From the IMG/VR virus record IMGVR_UViG_3300035666_000139, positions 1 to 26,634 of that record: DNA of 26,634 nucleotides; one strand, written 5' to 3'. How positions within the stretch are numbered: the first letter of the stretch is position 1; each line of letters starts with the position of its first letter. This document shows, in pieces, positions 1 to 8,310 of this stretch. The stretch is from a virus. The position numbers and the translations under genes were made by a program. The notes below the pieces were generated by a model. The model worked only from the letters and a program-made list of their open reading frames with translations, searched no databases and was not told the origin of the DNA.

Positions 1-191
1 TGACGATCAACATCAACAACGGGTACACCGCCGTGTCTATGAGCGAGTTTTTCTCGCTGGCGGCCAATGATCGCATCGAGATCATGTTTGCCGCAGACGA
101 TACGGCCATCACGGTGGATAATGTCGCAGCCACGGCTTTTGCGCCCGCCGCTCCGGCCGTCGTGCTGGCGGTGACCCAGGTTCAACAGTGA
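1..191 (+). CDS. Phage virion protein, C-terminal fragment
   Basis: An open frame enters from the left edge (codons begin at position 3) and ends at the TGA at 189-191, giving about 62 residues of a C-terminus. It contains SMSEFFSLAANDRIEIMF, a pattern familiar from jelly-roll, C1q-like or carbohydrate-binding C-terminal domains of phage tail and head-fibre proteins, followed by an Ala/Val-rich tail. It sits seven bases upstream of the tail fibre gene and is probably part of the same late operon. The N-terminus lies outside the window, so fold and role cannot be fixed; a virion role is inferred from context and style. Confidence 0.6.
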   Translation, partial: TININNGYTAVSMSEFFSLAANDRIEIMFAADDTAITVDNVAATAFAPAAPAVVLAVTQVQQ

Positions 192-198
192 GAGCACC

Positions 199-1224
199 AT
201 GAGCGTTTCGCTTTCCCCCTACGCTGGCGCCGGGGCGCAGTTCTTTGACAACAATGGCAACCCGCTGGCTGGGGGGCTGATCTACACCTACGCTGCCGGC
301 ACCACCACGTTAGAGGCGACGTACACCAGCAGCAGCGGTGGCACGGCAAACGCCAACCCTATTGTGCTGGACAGCGCCGGCCGCACGCCCGCGCAGATCT
401 GGCTGACAGAAGGATCGTCGTACAAGTTCGTGCTGGAAACGGCTCTTGGCGTCACGATCAAGACGGACGACAACATTTTTGCGTCGTTTGAGCTTGCGAC
501 AGAAGTTGGCGTCGTTGTTAACCGTGGTGGCAACAGCGTCAATACCAACACTGCTGTAGGCGGCGTACCTGGAAATCCGCCAACCGGCGCCGCCCTTAAC
601 AGCAACACCACGGGGTCGAACAACACCGCAGTGGGCTACAACGCCCTGACGGCCAACACGGACGGCTTCCAGAACACCGCCGTTGGCTCCGAGGCGCTAG
701 ATGCAAACATTTCGGGTGACTACAACACTGCGGTTGGCTACCAGGCGTTGACGGCAGCCAGCACGGCGAACTACAACACCGGGGTGGGTTACCGGGCGCT
801 GAACGCGGCTACCACGGGTGCAGGCAATACGGCGCTGGGAAGCGATGCGTTGCTGCTTGTAACCGGCGCAAACAACGTTGCCGTGGGCTACGCTGCCGGC
901 AACTCGCTAACCACTGGCAGCAACAACATCGTCGTCGGCTACGACGCCGACGGCTCATCGGCCACGGTCAGCAACGAAATCACGCTAGGCAACAGCAGCA
1001 TCACGTCGATGCGCGTGCCAGGCCTGACGCTCACGTTCAGCGCCAAATACTTCAACAACGGCACATTAACTGTGGGCACGCTGCCGGCAGCGGCTACCGC
1101 AGGCGCAGGCGCCCGCGCTGTGGTGACGGACGCCAACGCAACGACATTCCATTCGATCGTAGCCGGCGGCGGCGCGAACGTCGTGCCCGTGTTCAGCGAC
1201 GGCACCAACTGGCGGATTGGGTGA
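199..1224 (+). CDS. Tail fibre/spike protein with YadA-head-like repeats
   Basis: A 341-residue protein. Residues 1-95 form a typical podovirus fibre N-terminus (FFDNNGNPLAGGLIYTY, then a segment ending in a YKFVL strand), the part that usually attaches to the tail. Residues about 141-250 hold seven imperfect repeats of roughly 17 residues built on NTAVGYxAL, the left-handed beta-roll motif of trimeric autotransporter heads. The C-terminus (VPVFSDGTNWRIG) matches the usual fibre ending. A trimeric receptor-binding fibre is the likely role. The start is supported by GAGAG shortly before the ATG. It lies between a structural protein and the ejection proteins. No chaperone or autoprotease domain is visible. 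Confidence 0.85.
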   Translation: MSVSLSPYAGAGAQFFDNNGNPLAGGLIYTYAAGTTTLEATYTSSSGGTANANPIVLDSAGRTPAQIWLTEGSSYKFVLETALGVTIKTDDNIFASFELATEVGVVVNRGGNSVNTNTAVGGVPGNPPTGAALNSNTTGSNNTAVGYNALTANTDGFQNTAVGSEALDANISGDYNTAVGYQALTAASTANYNTGVGYRALNAATTGAGNTALGSDALLLVTGANNVAVGYAAGNSLTTGSNNIVVGYDADGSSATVSNEITLGNSSITSMRVPGLTLTFSAKYFNNGTLTVGTLPAAATAGAGARAVVTDANATTFHSIVAGGGANVVPVFSDGTNWRIG

Positions 1225-1232
1225 GGTGAATC

Positions 1233-3602
1233 ATGGCAAAGCTAACGTCAAAAGGCACTTACGCCGTTTCTGACTGGTCGAACGTTGACGCCCTGTTTCC
1301 GAAAACTCGGATGGGGACTGGCGCGGAAGACTCTGACGTCACATACCAGAATGACGCCTACACGCAATTCAAGAACCTAGAGAGCGGCTACTGGCTCCAG
1401 TTTTTGCCGCAACTTGGGTTTACTGGGCCGACTACCAAAGAGGTTGTCAACTCCCCCGGCACGGAAAACGAACAAAGAACGACGACGATTTCCGACGAGG
1501 CCGCTGCTGCAATCCAGCAGTTCAAAGCGCAAGGCTACGATGTTGTCATCAATCCCAACAAGATTGATTCTGGCAAAAAAAGCGCAACCGAATTTGCGTT
1601 TAAGACGCCAGATGGCAAGTTTCAAAAGACTTGGGAATACACCGGTGGCGCATGGTACGAGCAAGTTGCTCCGTACCTTGGATTGGTGCTGCCGGGAATC
1701 CTTGGCATGGCGGGCATTACCGCCGGTAGTCTCGGGGCGTCTATCACAGGGCAAACGTCTAACACTCTGCTGAACAACGCCGTCGGCGGAGCCATTATTG
1801 GCGGCGCAAAAGAACTGATTACCAGCGGCGGGGATGTTGAGTCCGCCATCAAGGGCGCCCTGACTGGCGGCGCGCTGGGTGCTGCGGCAGAGTTGGCGCA
1901 GCCATACATCAAGGACGCCGCAAACGCACTCTCGCGGCTGACCGGCGATGAAGTCGCTCAGTTGGCCGGCACCGATGCTGCGGCAACAGACGTTGCTGGC
2001 GACGTGGGCAGCGTGGATGTAGGTGGTGGGGCGCCGTTTATTGGCGACGAATTGTTGTCGCCAACAAATTTGGACAACGCCTACGCTAGCCTGTCGGATT
2101 ACGGAAGAACCGTTTACGACGCAGAGATTTCGCTTGGCACAACGCCTGACACAGCCCTTATCAGGGCCTACAAGGCAGATGCGCTGAACTTCCCGACGAC
2201 CGGCAACGCGCTGGCGACGGGCGGCGCTGAGGCAACTGGAAATGCGCTGGCCACGGACCAAAATGCGTTAGCTGGAAATGCGCTAGCATCTGCTCAAGAC
2301 CAATTTAACTTTGCAGGATTTACCGGGCCGCAATTTGCAAGATACGACGATTTGGTATCGTCTGGGTTGCCGCCAGAGATTGCGCGCGCACAAGTGTTGC
2401 AAGAGTTTGGGGCTCTTGATGTCGGCGCAGTTACTGGCGGCGCAACAACTGGAGCCGTTACCCCGCCCGGCGGCGTGGCAACCGTTGACCTGACCGCCGC
2501 ACAAACCGCTGGCCAAACCGCAGGCGCAGGCACTGTCGCCGACGCCGGAGCCAACCTCGGAGCCGCAGGCACTGCCGCAGGCGTAGTGGGAGCGGGTGCT
2601 GCGGGCGCGGGCGTTGCGGGTACAGGAACTGCTGGCGGCGGCCTGACCGTGCCTCCAGGCGCTGGGCTTGGCAATGCCGGTGCGATTACCACGCCAGGCG
2701 GCCTTGATTCGACCGTAGCAGGCGGCGGTGGCATCACTGCCGGCACAACTGGCGGCGCCGGTCTTGACACCAGCGGCCTAGTGCTCGGCGGCGCGCTCGG
2801 CGCAGGCGCTGCGGCAGGATCTGCGTTGCCTGTGGGAAGTGCTGCGGCAGCGGGATCGGCGCTGGGCGCCGGCACTGCCGCAGGAGCAGCAGCCGGCCTC
2901 ACCGGCATCCCCGTCGTCGACGACTTCCTCAAGTACATCGGCACGCCCGCAGGCGCTGCGGCGCTGGGTGCGTTCGGCAGTCTGGCGGGCGGGTATCTGA
3001 CGGGCCAAGCGGCAAAAGACGCGGCGCAGATCCAAGCGCAGTCGGCGGCAAACGCTCTCAAACTGCAGGAAGATCAGTTCGAATACCAGAAAAGCCTGCT
3101 GGAGCCGTACCGCGCGCGTGGCGAGTCTGCGCTGAACCGCTTGGCGGGCGTCATGGGCCTCGACGGCCAAGCCGCCCAGCCGCAGCAACTGCTGGAAATG
3201 GACCCCGGCTACGCCTTCCGCCTGGGTGAGGGCATGAAAGCGCTGGAGCGCGTGCAGGCCGCGCGGGGCAACATGCTGTCTGGCGGGGCGATCAAGGCAG
3301 GCCAGCGGTACGCGCAGGACTTCGCCTCGGGCGAGTACGGCAACGCGTACAACCGGCTAGCCAACATCGCCGGATTGGGGCAAACTGTCGGCGGTCAGTT
3401 GGGCTCTGCGGCCCAGCAGTTTGGCCAGACGGCAGGGGAAACGATGTCTCAAGGCGCAAATGCACTGGCGGCGGGGCGCATCGGCCGCACCAGCGGCTAC
3501 ATGAGCGGCATCGGTGGTGCCGTGGGCGCCTATCAGAACTACCAAAACCAGCAGCAGCAGAATCAGCTGTTCCGCGACATCTACGGCCGCATGGGAGGCT
3601 GA
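1233..3602 (+). CDS. Internal virion / DNA ejection protein (large, Gly-Ala rich)
   Basis: A 789-residue protein starting at an ATG preceded by GAGGTGAATC. Residues about 150-215 are hydrophobic and glycine-rich (GILGMAGITAG and similar). Residues about 320-570 are very low complexity Ala/Gly/Thr with repeated GNALA and GAGAAG-type words. The C-terminal 180 residues carry a conserved phage 'DNA transfer protein' pattern: a Gln-rich helix, LLEPYRARGESALNRL, LLEMDPGYAFRLGEGMKALE, AARGNMLSGGAIKA, and a Gln-rich end. In podoviruses such proteins travel inside the capsid or tail and form the channel through the cell envelope during DNA ejection. Placement between the fibre and two further ejection-like genes supports this. 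The middle region could also be assembly-related rather than membrane-active. Confidence 0.75.
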   Translation: MAKLTSKGTYAVSDWSNVDALFPKTRMGTGAEDSDVTYQNDAYTQFKNLESGYWLQFLPQLGFTGPTTKEVVNSPGTENEQRTTTISDEAAAAIQQFKAQGYDVVINPNKIDSGKKSATEFAFKTPDGKFQKTWEYTGGAWYEQVAPYLGLVLPGILGMAGITAGSLGASITGQTSNTLLNNAVGGAIIGGAKELITSGGDVESAIKGALTGGALGAAAELAQPYIKDAANALSRLTGDEVAQLAGTDAAATDVAGDVGSVDVGGGAPFIGDELLSPTNLDNAYASLSDYGRTVYDAEISLGTTPDTALIRAYKADALNFPTTGNALATGGAEATGNALATDQNALAGNALASAQDQFNFAGFTGPQFARYDDLVSSGLPPEIARAQVLQEFGALDVGAVTGGATTGAVTPPGGVATVDLTAAQTAGQTAGAGTVADAGANLGAAGTAAGVVGAGAAGAGVAGTGTAGGGLTVPPGAGLGNAGAITTPGGLDSTVAGGGGITAGTTGGAGLDTSGLVLGGALGAGAAAGSALPVGSAAAAGSALGAGTAAGAAAGLTGIPVVDDFLKYIGTPAGAAALGAFGSLAGGYLTGQAAKDAAQIQAQSAANALKLQEDQFEYQKSLLEPYRARGESALNRLAGVMGLDGQAAQPQQLLEMDPGYAFRLGEGMKALERVQAARGNMLSGGAIKAGQRYAQDFASGEYGNAYNRLANIAGLGQTVGGQLGSAAQQFGQTAGETMSQGANALAAGRIGRTSGYMSGIGGAVGAYQNYQNQQQQNQLFRDIYGRMGG

Positions 3603-3603
3603 C

Positions 3604-4800
3604 ATGCCGATCAATCCGAACATCCCGCTGCAAGCAGCGAACATTCCGCAGATCCGGTATCAGCCGGAGTCGCAATTTGAGTCGTTTGCCAAGATCCAGC
3701 CGACGCTGAATGCGATGCGTCAGATGCGGCAGGAACAGATGCAAACGCAGCAGAGCATGGCGGAACAGCAAGCGCTGCAAGAGATCCGCCAGCGCGGCTA
3801 CGATCCAGAGGAGATCGGTACGCTGCTGCAGATGCACGGCAAGACACAAGCGCAAATGGAGCTGGGCGTCAAGATGGTGAATGCTGCGCGCGCGGCAAGA
3901 GCCGATCAGCGGCCGTCGGTGGTTGGGCCTGGTTCGGCTCTTATCTCGCATGAGGGCAAAGAGCTGTATCGAGCCCCTCCAGTTGAAAGAGCGGAGCCGC
4001 CTGGCACCGAAATTTTGCAACTGCTCCGCGAACTCAATGCTTTGCCGGCCGACAGTCCTGATCGTGCGGTGTTGAAGGCGCGGATTGACAGGCTCAACGC
4101 CCCGCCTTCTGGCGTGACCATTCAAATGCCGGTTCCGGTTTACGATCCTAAAACCGGACAGACAACCTACGTTACACGAGAAGAGGCGCTCGGCAAAACG
4201 CCTGCATCTGCGGCACCAAAGCCGGTAGACACTACACAGTCAGAAGAACAGGCCGCAACTGCAACTGCGCGTCTTTTGAGAAGGTCGCGTGAAATATCTG
4301 CCGCGCTTCAACGCAGCCCTGCGGCAGAAGCCCCCAGTGCGATGGAGGCGTCAATTCAAAACATACCCGGCCTAAGTGCAGCAACCAATCTTGTCAGAAG
4401 TTCTGACAGGCAAATTGTCGCATCCGCTCAAGACGACATTCTTGATGCTTTGCTGTATCTGGCCACCGGCGCAGCGTACAACAAAGAGCAGCTGCAGCAA
4501 CAAAAGAATGCGTATTTGGCCTCATGGTCTGACAGTGCGGCAACCAGAGCAGTGAAACGCCAACGTCTTACTGACATGGTTCGGGATGCAAAAATTCGCG
4601 CCGGCAACGCTTGGACGCCGGAGCTTGATTCGCAGCTAAATTTGCTTCTTGAGAGCCCGACGATGCGACGGCAAAGCACTGGAGGAGCCGCGCAACCTGC
4701 GCCACGGCGCACGGCACCACAGTCATCCGCAATTCCTGCTGGCGTTGACCCGGAAGACTGGAAGTACATGACCGACGAGGAGAAAGCGCTGTGGAAATGA
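3604..4800 (+). CDS. Internal virion / ejection protein
   Basis: A 398-residue protein. The ATG at 3604 directly follows the TGA of the previous gene and gives MPINPNIPLQAANIPQIRY, a usual start for this class. An upstream in-frame extension to 3514 lies inside the preceding gene and is not chosen. Residues about 40-100 are Gln/Met-rich helices (QMRQEQMQTQQ), probably coiled coil. Residues about 240-360 carry a conserved phage domain with SDRQIVASAQDDILDALLYL, then a GAAYNKEQL motif and a stretch ending TRAVKRQRLTDMVRDAKIRAG. The C-terminus ends with a WKYMTDEEKALWK helix. Its position in a three-gene block between fibre and holin suggests a virion protein ejected with the DNA. No enzyme motif is seen. 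Confidence 0.7.
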   Translation: MPINPNIPLQAANIPQIRYQPESQFESFAKIQPTLNAMRQMRQEQMQTQQSMAEQQALQEIRQRGYDPEEIGTLLQMHGKTQAQMELGVKMVNAARAARADQRPSVVGPGSALISHEGKELYRAPPVERAEPPGTEILQLLRELNALPADSPDRAVLKARIDRLNAPPSGVTIQMPVPVYDPKTGQTTYVTREEALGKTPASAAPKPVDTTQSEEQAATATARLLRRSREISAALQRSPAAEAPSAMEASIQNIPGLSAATNLVRSSDRQIVASAQDDILDALLYLATGAAYNKEQLQQQKNAYLASWSDSAATRAVKRQRLTDMVRDAKIRAGNAWTPELDSQLNLLLESPTMRRQSTGGAAQPAPRRTAPQSSAIPAGVDPEDWKYMTDEEKALWK

Positions 4801-6857
4801 CTGTTGAGCAGCAGCGCGCACTTGCGGTTGCGCGTGCGCGTCGTCGCAGAGCAGAAACTTCTACAACGCCACCTGGCCAAATTCCTGGCGCTGGACCGTA
4901 TCAAGCGCCGCCCGCAGCGGAAATTCCTGTTGGGCGCAGGGTTGCGCAAGGCGTCCAGCGCAACGTCGGTCAGATCGTCGGCGCGCTTCAACCATCCGCA
5001 GAAATGCTTGCGGGCGCCGGTGGAGCAGTTCGCGGTGCTGCGGCGATGGCTCCGGCCGGACCGGTGGCGGCGGCCGCAGGCGGACTGGCGGGCGGAATTG
5101 CTGGCTTCACTGGCGCACGCACCGGGGCAGAGTTGCTGCAGGGCCAGCAGCCTGACGTGCAAGGCGCGGTTCAAGAAGCGGTTACCGGAGAACTTATCGG
5201 GCGAGGTGCCGCGTCTGCAATTCGCACTGGCGCGCGCGGCCTAGACTACCTGCGATCGCTGCCGCAGAACAAGGCCGTCAACATTGCTCAACAGGCGGCA
5301 GGGTCGGAAGCGAAAAACATCCGCGCTGCACTGCAAGGCGCAGAACCGGGCTTGACGCCCCCTCAGGCAACGGCAGAATCACCGCGGCAAGCGTGGCAGG
5401 CGCTGCTGGCCTTTGAGCCCACAGACTTCGCTGCGGACGTTGCTCGCCGGCAGCAGGCGCTGTCGCAGGCTCAATTGGCCGCTCTTGGCGGCGGCGCATC
5501 TGCCACTGCGGCACGCGAGACTGCGGAGGCCGGCAAGCGCGAACTGACTGACATCACGTCGCCAATGCGCGAAACGGAACTTGCTGCGGCCAACGAGGCT
5601 CAGCGAGTGATGAATGCGCTGGTGCCGCGCAGGCAGCAAAAGCAAGCGTCAATGGTGTCTGCTCTGCAAGAATCCGGGCGTACAGGCACTGAAGCCGCGC
5701 AACGCACAGAGTCTGCCGTTCAGCAGTTGCAGCGCGTGGTTCCCGAACAAATTCCATCCGTCAGCGCCCGCCAAGCGGCTCGCGTTCAGGCGGCGGCTGG
5801 AGCTCAGCAGCAGGAGGCGTCGAATCTGTTTGCCGACATTTCCCGCCAGCGTCGAGCCGAGCGGGATTTTATTGACCGGCAGATTGGCAGCTTGGAGGCG
5901 TATGGGCTAAAGCCGCTGGACATCAATCCTGTGGTGCAGCGAATTGACACAACGCTCAACACGCCCGGCATTCGCGCCAGCACGGATGTGACGCGAGTCA
6001 TGTCGCTGCTGAAAGACGATTTGCTCACGCTTGCGGAGCGCAACGGTGGCGTCATTGACGCGCATGACCTGTACACGCTGCGCAAGGAAGGCGTGGCGCA
6101 GCGCGTGCGGGATGTTCTGAAGCAGGACGATCCGAAGGCGGCAGCAAAGGTCACTGCGGCAGTGGTGGACAAGTTCCGCCCGCTCATCGACAACGCGATT
6201 GAGCAGGCAGGCGGCACTGGATGGCGTCAATATCTTGACACCTACAGCAAGGGCATGGACGTTATTGCGCGTAAGCAGATGGCAGCGCAGGCGCTGGACA
6301 TGTTCAAGGGCAACCCGCAGGATTACGTCAGGCTGGTGCGCGGCGACAACCCTGATGCGGTGGAGGCGATCTTTGGCCCCGGCCGCTACAGCATCTTCAA
6401 AGAGATGACCGCAGAGATGCCGACGCTGGACAAGGTTGCGCGCATCGTTGAAGCGGACAAACTGGCGGCAGAAAAGGCCGCCGGCGGCAGGGGCGAACTG
6501 GCGCAAATCTTGGAAGCCAATCGCGCAAAGTTGCGGCTTCCGAACTGGTTCAGTCCGACCATCACGGCCGCAAACATGCGACTTGCCGACGTTGAGAAGC
6601 GCGTTGACAAGAAGACCATTGACATGATCCGCAAAGCGGCAGAGTCCAATCAGGGGCTGATTGATCTGCTGGACGGCCTGCCGGTCAAAGAGCGCCAAAA
6701 GCTGATGCGGCTTGTAACAGACATTTCCACGTCTGGCGTCGGTCAAGCAGTCATTCCTGCGGCGCGCGCAGCAGTTGCGCCGACAATCGGCGAACTGTCC
6801 CGCAAGGCAGAAAACGCCCTCGCCCCCGAACCCATCAACGCCCTGACCGCGCCATGA
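4797..6857 (+). CDS. Large internal virion / ejection protein
   Basis: A 686-residue protein when started at the ATG at 4797, which overlaps the previous stop as ATGA; a GTG two codons upstream is also possible. The N-terminus is strongly basic (ALAVARARRRRAE), followed by a Pro-rich linker and a Gly/Ala-rich hydrophobic stretch at about residues 70-130 that could insert into membrane. The rest is mostly long charged helices rich in Ala, Arg and Gln, compatible with coiled coils. It lies directly before the holin gene with a 4-base overlap. Size, composition and context suit a third ejection protein of a P22/T7-like set. No transglycosylase or peptidase motif could be recognised, so no enzymatic role is proposed. 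Confidence 0.65.
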   Translation: MTVEQQRALAVARARRRRAETSTTPPGQIPGAGPYQAPPAAEIPVGRRVAQGVQRNVGQIVGALQPSAEMLAGAGGAVRGAAAMAPAGPVAAAAGGLAGGIAGFTGARTGAELLQGQQPDVQGAVQEAVTGELIGRGAASAIRTGARGLDYLRSLPQNKAVNIAQQAAGSEAKNIRAALQGAEPGLTPPQATAESPRQAWQALLAFEPTDFAADVARRQQALSQAQLAALGGGASATAARETAEAGKRELTDITSPMRETELAAANEAQRVMNALVPRRQQKQASMVSALQESGRTGTEAAQRTESAVQQLQRVVPEQIPSVSARQAARVQAAAGAQQQEASNLFADISRQRRAERDFIDRQIGSLEAYGLKPLDINPVVQRIDTTLNTPGIRASTDVTRVMSLLKDDLLTLAERNGGVIDAHDLYTLRKEGVAQRVRDVLKQDDPKAAAKVTAAVVDKFRPLIDNAIEQAGGTGWRQYLDTYSKGMDVIARKQMAAQALDMFKGNPQDYVRLVRGDNPDAVEAIFGPGRYSIFKEMTAEMPTLDKVARIVEADKLAAEKAAGGRGELAQILEANRAKLRLPNWFSPTITAANMRLADVEKRVDKKTIDMIRKAAESNQGLIDLLDGLPVKERQKLMRLVTDISTSGVGQAVIPAARAAVAPTIGELSRKAENALAPEPINALTAP

Positions 6858-7060
6858 ACCTCACCCTCGAACAGAAGTCCGACATCGTGACAGAAGTCAC
6901 AAAGGCGGCTCCCCCTGTGACGGTAGCGGGTGCCACAATCGCCGGCATGCAGGTCAACGACATGATCCTCTGGGCGACGCTGCTCTACCTCGTACTCCAG
7001 ATCGGCTTTCTGCTGTATCGCTGGGGAAGGTTGCATTTCCAAGGCAGGGAAAGCGAATGA
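6854..7060 (+). CDS. Small holin-like membrane protein
   Basis: A 68-residue protein overlapping the upstream gene by ATGA. It has a polar N-terminus, a Pro/Val/Ala-rich moderately hydrophobic stretch (residues 19-32), one clear membrane span (residues about 36-55, MILWATLLYLVLQIGFLLY) and a short basic tail. This resembles small holin or pinholin-class proteins of podoviruses, which set lysis timing by permeabilising the inner membrane. It is the first gene of a lysis cassette, followed by an exported protein, a second holin-like protein and an endolysin. The holin call rests on architecture and position. Confidence 0.75.
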   Translation: MNLTLEQKSDIVTEVTKAAPPVTVAGATIAGMQVNDMILWATLLYLVLQIGFLLYRWGRLHFQGRESE

Positions 7061-7329
7061 AACACGCGGCACTGGCCCTTCTGATCGCGGCCGGTGCTGC
7101 GAACGCCAACGTCGTGGCCATCGCCACGCACGAGAACATCCGCTTGGAGTTGCACAACGCCGCAGGCCCGTGCCAAGAGCGGGCGCTGTGGGCAGTAATC
7201 ACTGACGGCAAACGCACCATCAGCGGATGCTGGGTGCCAAAGCCGCCGGATCAGGTCGCCATTGCCTGGCTGGATGGCGACTACACCACGCTGCCAATCA
7301 GCGTGTTTCGTGAACCGGAGAAGCTATGA
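7057..7329 (+). CDS. Small exported protein in lysis cassette
   Basis: A 90-residue protein that overlaps both neighbours by ATGA. The N-terminus (MKHAALALLIAAGAANAN) is a typical Sec signal peptide with a likely AxA-type cleavage near residue 17. The mature part has about 70 residues with two cysteines (GPCQE and SGCW) that could form a disulfide in the periplasm. I recall similar small exported proteins in phages of Gram-negative hosts but no established function. Between two holin-like genes it could be a lysis accessory factor or a periplasmic regulator of the holin. There is no lipobox, so it is not an Rz1-like outer-membrane spanin. Confidence 0.7.
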   Translation: MKHAALALLIAAGAANANVVAIATHENIRLELHNAAGPCQERALWAVITDGKRTISGCWVPKPPDQVAIAWLDGDYTTLPISVFREPEKL

Positions 7330-7730
7330 ACCCGCTACTGGTAGGCCCGCTATTTGAGGTGGGCAAGACGCTGATTGACCGTTTCTTCCCGGACCCGGAG
7401 AAGAAGCGCGAGGCCGAGGCAAAGTTCCTCGACATGGCCATGCAGGGTGAACTGAAGCAGGTCATCGCGCAACTGGAGATCAACGCCCGCGAGGCTGCGC
7501 ACCCGACGATCTGGGTTGCCGGGTGGCGTCCGTTCGTGGGCTGGGTGGGCGGCCTGGGCCTGTTCTATGCCACGATTGGCCAGCCGTTGCTGACCTGGGC
7601 TGGCATGATCAAGGGCTGGCCTGCACCGCCCGTGCTGGACACGGATCTGCTGTGGGTCGTGCTGTCCGGGATGCTGGGCATTGGGGGTCTCAGAACCTAC
7701 GAGAAGTCGAAGGGAGTGGCGTCGAAATGA
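7326..7730 (+). CDS. Holin of the 3-TM (GTA-holin-like) family
   Basis: A 134-residue protein with ATGA overlaps on both sides. The N-terminal half is an amphipathic/charged region (FFPDPEKKREAEAKFLDMAMQ) as in Holin_3TMs family members. Membrane-type segments lie at about residues 62-82 (WRPFVGWVGGLGLFY) and 105-123 (WVVLSGMLGIGGL), and the family-typical ending LRTYEKSKG is present. The WRPFVGW and GMLG.GGLRTYEK motifs are the basis of the call. It directly precedes the endolysin and may release it or energise lysis. With a second small holin-like gene 270 bases upstream, one may act as antiholin or pinholin. Confidence 0.85.
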   Translation: MNPLLVGPLFEVGKTLIDRFFPDPEKKREAEAKFLDMAMQGELKQVIAQLEINAREAAHPTIWVAGWRPFVGWVGGLGLFYATIGQPLLTWAGMIKGWPAPPVLDTDLLWVVLSGMLGIGGLRTYEKSKGVASK

Positions 7731-8098
7731 GCGTTGAATGGAGCCGCTACCCCAACTTCAAGCGCGATGAATTCACCTGCCGCTGCGGCTGCGGCAGGAA
7801 CGAGATGAAGCCCGAGTTCCTAGAACGGCTCCAGGCGCTTCGCAGCGCCTACGGCAAGCCTCTGCACGTCACCAGCGGCTATCGATGCCCACAGCACCCT
7901 GTAGAGGCCGCCAAAGCCCAGCCTGGGATGCACAGCACCGGCCTGGCTGCGGACATCGGCATCAGTGGTGCCGAGGCCGTCACGCTGCTGCGCTTGGCGC
8001 TGGATGCCGGGTTCCGGGGCGTCGGGGTGCAGCAGAAGGGTAACGGGCGGTTCCTACACGTCGATCTGCGGGAGACGCCAACGATTTGGAGTTATTGA
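7727..8098 (+). CDS. Endolysin, M15 zinc D,D-carboxypeptidase-type (Peptidase_M15_3)
   Basis: A 123-residue protein starting at the ATGA overlap at 7727; an in-frame extension to 7523 lies inside the holin gene and is rejected. The N-terminus FTCRCGCGRNEM and the motif HVTSGYRCPQHP are typical of phage M15A peptidases. The metal site is visible as H69-x6-D76 (HSTGLAAD) and H111 (FLHVD); R53 in SGYR belongs to the substrate pocket. The enzyme cleaves peptide cross-links or stem peptides in peptidoglycan. It has no signal peptide, so it should depend on the holins for export. Its last codons overlap the 3' end of a leftward gene by 7 bases. Confidence 0.93.
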   Translation: MSVEWSRYPNFKRDEFTCRCGCGRNEMKPEFLERLQALRSAYGKPLHVTSGYRCPQHPVEAAKAQPGMHSTGLAADIGISGAEAVTLLRLALDAGFRGVGVQQKGNGRFLHVDLRETPTIWSY

Positions 8099-8310
8099 GG
8101 CGAGCGCATCCGATCCAGTTCGCGCCTCCAGTGCTGCTTGCGCTCCTCAAGCCATGCTAGGGCTTCTTCCTCGCGCTTGAGGGCAGCGCGCAAGTCGTCG
8201 GCCGCATCTGCCACGCGGTCAAACTCTGCGCGGTGCGGTGCGTACGGCAGGGCGGCGGCGAGGGCGTCCAGCAGGCGCTGGGCGGCTTGGGGGGTGTTTA
8301 TCTCAGACAC
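8092..8310 (-). CDS. Small coiled-coil protein, unknown function
   Basis: A 72-residue protein. A GTG at 8310 (VSEINTPQAAQRLL) is preferred over the ATG at 8355 because it overlaps the TGA of the upstream winged-helix gene, in keeping with the tight coupling of the operon. The C-terminal half is a charged amphipathic helix (ALKREEEALAWLEERK then HWRRELDRM), likely a coiled coil. It is the last gene of the leftward operon, and its TAA (8092-8094) lies inside the endolysin stop region on the opposite strand. No function is recognised. Confidence 0.6.
   Translation of the reverse strand: MSEINTPQAAQRLLDALAAALPYAPHRAEFDRVADAADDLRAALKREEEALAWLEERKQHWRRELDRMRSPQ

Noticed and set aside
199-1224. 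Diversity-generating retroelement target in the fibre
   Set aside because: The protein has repeats but there is no reverse transcriptase, template repeat or C-type-lectin variable region in the window.
2294-3061. 255-codon leftward ORF rich in Pro and Ala
   Set aside because: It is the complement of the Ala/Gly low-complexity part of the ejection protein.
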